From assembly GCF_014297575.1 (NCBI RefSeq), contig NZ_CP060412.1, forward strand, positions 2,542,001 through 2,606,000: DNA of 64,000 nucleotides, written 5' to 3'. A program made the position numbers and the translations under genes. This document shows positions 54,409-62,063 of the stretch, one piece after another; the stretch's first letter is position 1; each line of letters starts with the position of its first letter. The DNA comes from Dyella telluris. GTDB taxonomy: Bacteria > Pseudomonadota > Gammaproteobacteria > Xanthomonadales > Rhodanobacteraceae. The notes beneath the pieces were generated by a model, which searched no databases, was not told the DNA's origin, and saw only the letters and a list, made by a program, of their open reading frames with translations.

Positions 54409-56841
54409 ATGAAGTTGCGCTATTCGGCGTTGTACATCGCCATGTCCCTGGTGCTCGCCCCAGGCGTGGTGCTGGCAGCGGATCAGGATGCAGCGCCGCA
54501 GAGCGCGTCCTCGCAGAACTCCGCGCCGCCGGCCGACAAGAAGGTGAAGCAGCTCGACACGATTTCGGTGAGCGCGACCAAGCGCGAGACGCCGCTCCAG
54601 AAAACCCCGGTGGCGGTGAGCGCCATCACGCCCGATACGCTCGACAAAGAGCGCGTCATGACCGTGCAGGACCTGACCAAGCTCGTGCCGGGCCTGCAGG
54701 GCACCAGCCAGGGCGACCACGGCGTGGTCACGCTGACGCTTCGCGGTATCGGCAACGACAGCGCGAAAACCGAATACGCGGATCCGGAAGTGGCCACCTT
54801 CGTCGACGGCGTGTACGCGCCGCGTGCGGAAGCGGCGTCGGGCCTGCTGCTCGACATGGATGGCGTGGAAGTGCTGCGCGGTCCGCAGGGCACGCTGTGG
54901 GGTCGCAACTCCACGGCCGGTGCCATCAGCTTCCAGACGGCCAAGCCGGACATTGGCGCGGGCTTCTACGGCAATGCGCAGGTGGAAGCGGGCAACTACA
55001 ACCAGATGGGCGCGCGCGCCGCGTTCAACCTGCCCATCAGCGACACCTTTGCCATGCGCGTGGCAGTCGTGCATGAACAGCACGACGGCTACGTCGATTA
55101 CCAGAACCCGTCCAGCGAACTGCCCACCGTGGCGCAGCAGCAGCAGGCGTACCTGGCCTCGGGTGGCAACCCGGCGAACTTCAAGTCGATCGACCCCAGC
55201 CAGTATGTGCAGGGCGGCCAGAAGTACAACTCGCAGGATCAGTCCGCCGCCCGCGTGAGCGCGCTGTGGCAGCCCAACGATTCGTTCAAGTGGAACCTGT
55301 CGTACGAGTACTTCCTCGATCGCGGCACGCCGGACCTCAGCCTGATGCAGACGCCGCGCCAGGGCCAGGATTTCTGGTCCGCGCTGATCGACACCGCGCC
55401 GTACCTGGACCGTACGTCCAAGACGCTGCGCAGCCGCATGGACTGGAACATCAACGAGGGCATGCAGCTCTCCTACATCGCCGGCTACAACCGTTACTCG
55501 GGCAAGAGCGATTTCGACCAGGACGTCGGCGTGGCCGTGCCCACCAGCTTCACCACGGGCGGCGTGTACCAGGATGACCGCACCAACTACTCCAACTACG
55601 AAAGCTGGAGCCAGGAAGTGGACCTGAAGTCCACCGGCCCGCAGACCGTCGACTGGATCGTGGGTGCGTACTACGGCTACGAAGACAACAACATCCGCTT
55701 CGACATCCCCATCATGAACGGCACCCGCTACGGTTCCGTCAGCTGGCAGGGTTCCTTCATCCAGCCCAAGGAAACGGTGGAGTCATATGCGTTGTTCGGC
55801 CAGGCCACCTGGCACATCAGCGATCACTGGCGCCTGACCGGCGGTGCGCGCTGGTCGCACGATGACAAGGAAAACAAGGGCGGCATCAACTGGGGCTGGA
55901 ACTATGACCCCACCGTGCCGCAGGTGCCGATCTCCCCGGGCGTGTATCCGGATCCGTCGAACGGTTTCAGCATCTCGCAGGTGAACACGGCCAAGTACAG
56001 CAAGGGCAAGCCGACCTGGCTGCTTCGCGTGGATACCGACGTTGGCTCCAACGGCCTGCTTTACGCCAGCGTGTCCACCGGTTACAAGTCCGGCGGTACG
56101 CAGGACGCGGGCACGCTCTACAAGCCCGAAACGCTGACCAACTATGAAATCGGCAGCAAGTTCACCTTCCTCGATGGCCACATGACGTGGAACTCGGCCA
56201 TCTACTACGAAGACTTCAAGAACTTCCAGCTGTCCGCGCCCATCGTCTATCCGGACGGCAACCACGGCCTGGGCTTCTCCAACGTGGGCGGCACCACCGA
56301 GGTCTTCGGTATCGAGTCGGAGCTGGCTTATCAGCAGAAGGACGATCGCGCGAGCCTGATTTTCTCGGCCATTCCGAAGAAGAAGCTCGGTACGCTGGTC
56401 TACGCCGGTTCCAACGACTACCAGGGCCTGCCCGCCTGTCCGCCGGCGTCGAATCTGGCCAACTGCATGAACGTTACCGGCAACGACCTGCCGCACGCGC
56501 CGAACGTCTCGCTCACTGCGATCTACGAGCATGACTTCCATCTCGGCAACGGCGGCAAGCTGACCCCGCGCGTCAGCGCCCAGTACCAGAGCACGCAGTG
56601 GCTGAGCTACTTCAACCTGGGCTCGGGCGACCAGCAGAAGGCGTATACGCGCGGCGACCTGTCGTTGCGTTACACCGAGCCGGGCGACAAGTGGTGGGTC
56701 AACGCGTACGTGCAGAACATCTCCGACGACAAGATCCGCACCAGTGCGGGGCGCTTCCTGATGTCGGATGGTTCGCTGCAGTACGTGTCGCAGTACCTCG
56801 CTCCGCGCACTTACGGCGTGCAGCTGGGCGTCTGGTTCTGA
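54409..56841 (+). CDS. TonB-dependent outer-membrane receptor, probable glucoside uptake
   Basis: This 810-residue receptor has a signal peptide ending VVLAAD and a TonB-box-like segment KKVKQLDTISVSATKRETPLQ. The plug (about 60-170) includes QDLTKLVPGLQG and DGVEVLRGPQGTLWGRNSTAGAISFQT, and the barrel ends in Val-Trp-Phe. AGGGGAAG fixes the ATG; in-frame sequence upstream covers the operators and is not translated. Of the subfamilies here, this one looks like the siderophore/vitamin-type plug with a clear VLRGPQG motif. The operators and adjacent glucosidase argue for a sugar-related ligand. Confidence 0.94.
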   Translation: MKLRYSALYIAMSLVLAPGVVLAADQDAAPQSASSQNSAPPADKKVKQLDTISVSATKRETPLQKTPVAVSAITPDTLDKERVMTVQDLTKLVPGLQGTSQGDHGVVTLTLRGIGNDSAKTEYADPEVATFVDGVYAPRAEAASGLLLDMDGVEVLRGPQGTLWGRNSTAGAISFQTAKPDIGAGFYGNAQVEAGNYNQMGARAAFNLPISDTFAMRVAVVHEQHDGYVDYQNPSSELPTVAQQQQAYLASGGNPANFKSIDPSQYVQGGQKYNSQDQSAARVSALWQPNDSFKWNLSYEYFLDRGTPDLSLMQTPRQGQDFWSALIDTAPYLDRTSKTLRSRMDWNINEGMQLSYIAGYNRYSGKSDFDQDVGVAVPTSFTTGGVYQDDRTNYSNYESWSQEVDLKSTGPQTVDWIVGAYYGYEDNNIRFDIPIMNGTRYGSVSWQGSFIQPKETVESYALFGQATWHISDHWRLTGGARWSHDDKENKGGINWGWNYDPTVPQVPISPGVYPDPSNGFSISQVNTAKYSKGKPTWLLRVDTDVGSNGLLYASVSTGYKSGGTQDAGTLYKPETLTNYEIGSKFTFLDGHMTWNSAIYYEDFKNFQLSAPIVYPDGNHGLGFSNVGGTTEVFGIESELAYQQKDDRASLIFSAIPKKKLGTLVYAGSNDYQGLPACPPASNLANCMNVTGNDLPHAPNVSLTAIYEHDFHLGNGGKLTPRVSAQYQSTQWLSYFNLGSGDQQKAYTRGDLSLRYTEPGDKWWVNAYVQNISDDKIRTSAGRFLMSDGSLQYVSQYLAPRTYGVQLGVWF

Positions 56842-57043
56842 CGAGATGAAAGGCGGCCCCCATGATGCACGCGCCGCCCATGCTTTGCCGTTCTACAGGC
56901 GACGCTACGGAAGGCGTCGCCGCCTCTCCCCTTGAATGGCGTTTTTGCCGGGTCCGCGTGGGGTGGCCCGGCATTTCTTTTATGCAATCGGCTGCGGGAC
57001 AAGCGCAGCACGTTTCCGGCGCAGGCGCCGGGCGGGAGACACC

Positions 57044-58624
57044 ATGGCTCGTCTGAAGAAAGTGCTGATCGTGGGCGGCGGTACCGCCGGCTGGCTGGCG
57101 GCCTGTTACCTGGCCAAGGCGGTGAACGCCGTGGATCCGCAGGGCGTGCAGGTGCACCTGGTGGAGTCCCCGGATATCGGCCTGCTGGGCGTCGGCGAAG
57201 CCACGTTTCCCTCCATCCGCGGCACGCTCGCGGCCATTGGCCTGGATGAGCGCCGTTTCCTGGTGGGCGCCACGGCCACCTACAAGCAAGGCATTCACTA
57301 CCGTCACTGGGTGCGCCCGCCGGGCACGCCGGGTGCCGATCACTTCTTTCATCCGTTCAATGCGCCCAGCCAGCGTCCGGGTGGGCCGGACCTGGTGCCG
57401 TACTGGTTGCTGGGCGCGGCACCGGAAGGCATGCCATTCGCCGATGCGGTGTCGATGCAGGCTACGCTGGTCGATCACTCGCGCGGCCCCAAGCGCTTCA
57501 AGGACGCCGACTACCAGGGGCCGATGAACCACGCGTTCCACTTCGACGCCGCCTGCTTCGCGCGGGTGCTGGCCGAACACGGGCAGGAGGCACTCGGCGT
57601 CAAGCGCCACGTGGCCACCGTGGAGCGCACCGAGCTGGACGAGCAAGGCGCCATCGCACGCGTGGTGACCAAGGAGCTGGGCGAACTGACGGCAGATCTC
57701 TATGTCGACTGCACCGGCCTGCGCAGCATGCTGATCGGCAACGTCATGCAGTCGCCCTTCCGCAGCCGCGCCGATGTGCTGTTCGCCAACCGTGCCGTGG
57801 CCATGCAGGTGCCCTACGCCAGCGCCGATGCGCCGATTCCGTCCTACACCATTTCCACCGCACAGGAAGCCGGCTGGATCTGGGATATCGGCCTGCAGAA
57901 GCGTCGTGGCGTGGGCTACGTGTATTCATCGAACCACACCACGCAAGAGCGCGCGGAGGAAGTGTTCCGCGGCTACCTGGGGCCTGCCGCCAACGGCCTG
58001 AAGGCCATGCACATCAAGTTCGAAACCGGCTATCGCCCCGAGCACTGGCGCAAGAACTGCGTGGCCGTGGGCCTGGCCGGTGGCTTCGTCGAGCCGCTGG
58101 AATCCACCGGCATCGCGCTGATCGAACTGGCGACCTACCTGCTTACCCACCTGTTGCCCAGCGACACGGACCAGATGGAGCAGGCCGCGCGTCACTTCAA
58201 CGAGATGATGATTGCGCGCTACGACCGCATCATCGATTTCATCAAGATGCACTACTGCCTGAGCCAGCGCCGGGATTCACCGTTCTGGATCGACAACGCC
58301 GATCCGGCGAGCATCCCGCAGACACTGCAGGACAAGCTGGCGCAGTGGAAGCATCGCCCGCCGCACCGCCTGGATTTCGTCAGCGACCTGGAGATGTTCC
58401 TGGTCTGCAGCTGGCAATACGTGCTGTACGGCATGGAGTTCAAGACCGACCTCAGCGCCATGCGCCATGCCTATCCGCGCATGGACGACGCACGCCAGGA
58501 GTTCCGCAACATCCAGCTGGCCGCCTCGCAGGCCCTGCACGACCTGCCGGACCATCGCGCCCTGGTGGAAAAGATGTGCCGGGAACATCGCGAACGTACG
58601 GGAATGGATTCGGTCGTCGCCTGA
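57044..58624 (+). CDS. Tryptophan-halogenase-family FAD-dependent protein
   Basis: This 526-residue flavoprotein has the dinucleotide motif GGGTAGWLAA near residue 11. The catalytic lysine of flavin halogenases is present (Lys81, TYKQGIHYRHW), as is the Glu-Ser pair of EPLESTGIAL (353-354). The monooxygenase-blocking WxWxIP motif reads WIWDIG (278-283), a Pro-to-Gly change also seen, to my knowledge, in relatives near TonB receptors. Such genes recur in carbohydrate loci of Caulobacter and xanthomonads with uncertain function; indole-type halogenation has been shown for a few. It follows the receptor by 202 bp, possibly in one transcript. Confidence 0.9.
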   Translation: MARLKKVLIVGGGTAGWLAACYLAKAVNAVDPQGVQVHLVESPDIGLLGVGEATFPSIRGTLAAIGLDERRFLVGATATYKQGIHYRHWVRPPGTPGADHFFHPFNAPSQRPGGPDLVPYWLLGAAPEGMPFADAVSMQATLVDHSRGPKRFKDADYQGPMNHAFHFDAACFARVLAEHGQEALGVKRHVATVERTELDEQGAIARVVTKELGELTADLYVDCTGLRSMLIGNVMQSPFRSRADVLFANRAVAMQVPYASADAPIPSYTISTAQEAGWIWDIGLQKRRGVGYVYSSNHTTQERAEEVFRGYLGPAANGLKAMHIKFETGYRPEHWRKNCVAVGLAGGFVEPLESTGIALIELATYLLTHLLPSDTDQMEQAARHFNEMMIARYDRIIDFIKMHYCLSQRRDSPFWIDNADPASIPQTLQDKLAQWKHRPPHRLDFVSDLEMFLVCSWQYVLYGMEFKTDLSAMRHAYPRMDDARQEFRNIQLAASQALHDLPDHRALVEKMCREHRERTGMDSVVA

Positions 58625-58666
58625 AAGACGGCGTCGTGCCGTGATGCAGGGCGCCGTGGTGCGAGC

Positions 58667-58957
58667 TCAGCGAGTAGCCCGCCGGAACACCACCCGGTCA
58701 TCGAAGGCCATGCTCAGCATGGCCCAGAGTCCGCCGAACAACGTGCTGCCGATAAGCATCGATACCAGCAGCGAGTCGTAGAAGAAGTGATGCGAGGCGA
58801 TGGCGAGCCAGATCGATGGCAGCAGCGCTGTCATCGTGTAAGGCCATGGCACGCCATAGCTCACGGTGGCGTCGCAACTGCGGCAGACCTTGATGCCCTT
58901 GCGCAGTTCGATCGCGCAGTGCGGGCAGATGATGAACTGGACAGACAAAGATGACAC
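58667..58957 (-). CDS. Small membrane protein with N-terminal zinc ribbon
   Basis: This 96-residue protein has CPHCAIELRKGIKVCRSC, a two-CxxC zinc-ribbon knuckle. Two hydrophobic segments (about 43-58 and 63-85) and a basic tail (VVFRRATR) follow. The GTG start is tentative because no clear ribosome site is visible. Zinc-ribbon/two-helix proteins are widespread and uncharacterised. It is convergent with the halogenase gene. Confidence 0.6.
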   Translation of the reverse strand: MSSLSVQFIICPHCAIELRKGIKVCRSCDATVSYGVPWPYTMTALLPSIWLAIASHHFFYDSLLVSMLIGSTLFGGLWAMLSMAFDDRVVFRRATR

Positions 58958-59180
58958 CCGTGGGAGAAAGCACCCACGGTAAGCACTCTCAAGGCACTCA
59001 TCTATCGGACAAGTCGGGAAAGCCTGGGTGCACCGATCAGGGGCTCGTGGCGAGGGTCCGGAACCGGTTGATGAGGGTGAGCGGCGCGTGCGGTTGCTTC
59101 GGCCGTCCTGCCCTCATCGCTCTTTCGTGAACTGCAAGGCCGCCGTCACGGGCGGCCTTGCATGGTGCCGCAGGGGATGC

Positions 59181-59642
59181 TCAGCGCTCGTAGTGCACGT
59201 CATCGATGGCGTGGTCGACGGCGGCCTGCGCCTGCTCCACATGCATCAGTGCGCGATGCTTGAGGTCGCGCGTCATAGGGTCATCTTCTTCGCGATCAAT
59301 GTCGTGGTGAACCCTGGCCAGCAGGTCGGCGGCCTGATGCAGGCGGCCGGGCTGGTCCATCGGTGCGTCGACCTGCGGGTGGTCATCGAGATTCTTGCCG
59401 TCGTCGTAGGCGGCATGCTTGATCTCGCCAATGGCACGATCGATCTCGGTGATGGCGATGTCCTCCTGGCTGCTCACCGCCGCGTCGCCCGGGCGATGCG
59501 CAATCATCCAGCGCGCGGCGCGCAGATCGGACAACGCATGCAGGTAAGCCGGGTGATGGCCCGGCATGTCGGCGTGGGCGGAAAGCGGCAACAACACGGT
59601 CATGCCGGCAGTCAAAATCATGCGCTTGTACAGCAACTTCAT
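59181..59642 (-). CDS. Exported helical protein of unknown function
   Basis: This 153-residue protein has a signal peptide ending SAHAD, and GAGGGGG lies at good spacing before the ATG. The mature part is almost entirely predicted helix and rich in His, Asp and Ala (HPAYLHALSDLRAARWMIAHRPG, ITEIDRAIGEIKHAAYDDGKN, HVEQAQAAVDHAIDD), a four-helix-bundle-like pattern. Similar exported proteins are common in xanthomonads and Burkholderia; function unknown. Metal binding is conceivable from the His content but not shown. Confidence 0.75.
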   Translation of the reverse strand: MKLLYKRMILTAGMTVLLPLSAHADMPGHHPAYLHALSDLRAARWMIAHRPGDAAVSSQEDIAITEIDRAIGEIKHAAYDDGKNLDDHPQVDAPMDQPGRLHQAADLLARVHHDIDREEDDPMTRDLKHRALMHVEQAQAAVDHAIDDVHYER

Positions 59643-59751
59643 GCGGCCCCCTCGGGTGTGAAAGTGGCCGCATTATTCAGTGGCGTCGCTTGCGCATGCC
59701 TTGCTGCCGGATAGCGTGTTTATCCGGCAGTCGGCAAGGTTTCCACGTGGC

Positions 59752-60705
59752 TCAGTGCGTTGTGTCGGCCACGTTGCCGGCGCCGAACGTGCGGATGGTT
59801 TCGTCGATGGCGAAATCGGCAGCGTTCATCGATGCATCGGCGCGATAGCGATTCCAGTCGCGCTCCATCGCACGAAGCAGAACCCGCCGCGGCGTATCGC
59901 CCGCATCGCTGGCGGCTACCTCGTGGCCATCACCGTAAGACGTGGGAAGTTTCGACTGCATAAGCAGGCACAGCGCCTCCTCGATGTCGTACGAGGTGCC
60001 GCCACGGGTGGAGATCGCATCGATCGCCCTGGTCGCGTTCTTGCGCTTCTTCCAGCCACCGTCATGCCCGTTCATCATCATGTGGGTGCCCTCGTAACCG
60101 ACCACGGCGGAGAGGTCGGCATCTTTCATGGTGGCGAACATGATGGGCGGATTCTCCATGTTCTTGCCAAGCGGGCCGAGCGCGATCACGGCGACCTTCA
60201 CTGATGCATAGGGAAAGCGCATGCGCGTGAGTTGTTCCAGTCGCTCAACGTTGTGGCTCTTGGCTTCTTCGGCCTTCCATGCGGCGATGGTCGCCTGCTC
60301 CACCGGCTCCACGTGCTGCTGCCAGTACGACATGAACGCATGGAAGCGGGGCTCACCCTGCCTGAGGGTGTCAACGAGCACGGTGCTGTCGTCGTAGGTA
60401 TAGGCCAGCTTGTAGAGGTCGTCGTAGCTGCGTACATCCGACGCCATCACATAGGCGGGCAGGAACATGCCGGTGTTGAGCTCCTTCACGCCATCCAGCG
60501 GCACGGAAGCACGCAGGTCGGGAAAGTTCGCGTTGTCACGGTGCAGCAGGTAGAAAAGGAAGTCGGCGTATGGGGAAGCGACAAAATCCAGCGTGGCGCC
60601 GTTACTCCCTGTCTTCGTGGATGGTGTGGCGTTCGCCACGGCGCCAAGCAGCAACAGCGCCGTCAGCGCAGCCCGAAGCACGAAACCTTGCTTGCCCTTC
60701 TCCAT
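59752..60705 (-). CDS. Exported protein of unknown function with a His/Glu-rich motif
   Basis: This 317-residue protein starts at an ATG preceded by GGGAGGATGAC and has a signal peptide (ends VANATP). The mature protein is mixed alpha/beta. It has one conspicuous motif, VVGYEGTHMMMNGHDGG, with Glu and two His in a short span that could bind metal, and DIEEALCLLMQ farther on. The sequence DFLFYLLHRD near the N-terminus and a cluster of Asp/Tyr are also notable. No family is recognised; a metallohydrolase is conceivable. It is upstream of no obvious partner. Confidence 0.75.
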   Translation of the reverse strand: MEKGKQGFVLRAALTALLLLGAVANATPSTKTGSNGATLDFVASPYADFLFYLLHRDNANFPDLRASVPLDGVKELNTGMFLPAYVMASDVRSYDDLYKLAYTYDDSTVLVDTLRQGEPRFHAFMSYWQQHVEPVEQATIAAWKAEEAKSHNVERLEQLTRMRFPYASVKVAVIALGPLGKNMENPPIMFATMKDADLSAVVGYEGTHMMMNGHDGGWKKRKNATRAIDAISTRGGTSYDIEEALCLLMQSKLPTSYGDGHEVAASDAGDTPRRVLLRAMERDWNRYRADASMNAADFAIDETIRTFGAGNVADTTH

Positions 60706-60965
60706 GTCATCCTCCCGGGATTGCGCGGACTCAACTGCACTGGACAGCGGAACACACATGACCGGCTGGACCGGCGGAGCCAGCCGGGAAACACGCAAAC
60801 GCGCGACGCGTTGCGGTCGAGGCATCCTGAATGCCGGCGATGCGATGTGCGGGGGACTTCATCACCGGCTGACCGCATCAAAGCGCAGGCGACCGACGAT
60901 GACAAGGGGGGCGAACGGGCCACCGACAACCCGCCATCCATGGCAGGCCGACGTGGTGCTGACCA

Positions 60966-61919
60966 TCAGGCGTAGCGATCAGCCAGCGCGTCGGTGGCGC
61001 CGATGAGTACATCCGTGATGGCCGGATCCGCGGCGCTGTGACCGGCCAGCACCATATGGAACGACGCCTCCGGCCACGCCGTGGCCAGATCGTGCGCGGT
61101 CTTCGCCGGACAGATCACGTCGTAGCGGCCGTGCACGATGGTGGTGGGAATGCGGCGGATGCGATCGATATCACGCAGCAGCTGGTCCGGCTCAAGGAAG
61201 ATCTTGTGGCGGAAGTAATGCGCTTCCGTGCGCGCCACGCTGACCGCGGCATGCGGGTCTTCGAAGATGCCCGGCTCATCGGGATCGTGCACCAGCGTGG
61301 TGCTGCCGCCTTCCCAGTCGCTCCACGCGCGGGCTGCGGCCATGCGTACGGCTTCGTCGTCGCTGTCCAGTCGGCGCCAGTAGGCTTCGACCATGTTGTC
61401 GCGCTCGTCTTCCGGAATGTGCGCCACGTAATGGGCCCAGCGTTCGGGGAAGATCCAGCGTGCGCCGCCATCCAGTTCGTTGAACCAGCGCAACTCCGCG
61501 GGGCGGCCAAGGAAGATGCCGCGCAACACCAGCCCGAGCACGCGCTCCGGATGCTTCTGCGCATAGGCAAGGGAGAGCGTGGAACCCCAGGAGCCGCCGA
61601 ACACCACCCAGCGCTCGATGCCGGCGTGTTCGCGGATGGCCTCGATATCGTCCACCAGGTGCCAGGTGGTGTTGTTGCGCAGCTCGGCCTGAGGCGTGGA
61701 CTTGCCCGCGCCACGCTGGTCGAACAGCACGATGCGATAGCGGGCGGGATCGAAGAACCGGCGGTGATACGCGGAAAGCCCGGAGCCGGGGCCGCCGTGC
61801 AGGAACAGTACGGGCAGGCCATCGGGGTTGCCGCATTCCTCCACGTGGAGCTCGTGGATCTCGTCCACGCGCAGGCGATAGGTGCGATAGGGCTCGATCT
61901 CGGGATATAGCTCGCGCAT
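60966..61919 (-). CDS. pip: Prolyl aminopeptidase (proline iminopeptidase)
   Basis: This 317-residue S33 peptidase releases N-terminal proline. HGGPGSGLSAYHRRFFDP forms the oxyanion loop, GGSWGST holds the nucleophile Ser110, GRYDVICP the Asp and LAGHSA the His. FDQRGAGKSTP is a hallmark of this subfamily. There is no signal peptide, so it is cytoplasmic. The ATG is selected by family alignment (MRELYPEIEPY); a GTG eight codons upstream is possible. Confidence 0.94.
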   Translation of the reverse strand: MRELYPEIEPYRTYRLRVDEIHELHVEECGNPDGLPVLFLHGGPGSGLSAYHRRFFDPARYRIVLFDQRGAGKSTPQAELRNNTTWHLVDDIEAIREHAGIERWVVFGGSWGSTLSLAYAQKHPERVLGLVLRGIFLGRPAELRWFNELDGGARWIFPERWAHYVAHIPEDERDNMVEAYWRRLDSDDEAVRMAAARAWSDWEGGSTTLVHDPDEPGIFEDPHAAVSVARTEAHYFRHKIFLEPDQLLRDIDRIRRIPTTIVHGRYDVICPAKTAHDLATAWPEASFHMVLAGHSAADPAITDVLIGATDALADRYA

Positions 61920-61983
61920 GGTCAGGTCCGTAGCAGTGCTCACCGAAGCATAGCCACCTCGGCCTCCAGGGGAAAAGCACGGC

Positions 61984-62015
61984 GTCCCGATGCCCGCCAC
62001 CGGGGGCATCGGGAC
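61984..62015 (-). terminator. Hairpin between receptor gene and pip
   Basis: GTCCCGATGCCC and GGGCATCGGGAC form a perfect 12-bp stem with an 8-base loop. On the minus strand it follows the receptor stop, and a TTTT run occurs shortly after (plus-strand AAAA at 61974-61977). Confidence 0.65.
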
Positions 62016-62063
62016 AGCCGGGCCCATCCCCGGGCGGAAGGGGCCCGGTGGCCTGCCCCGGGG

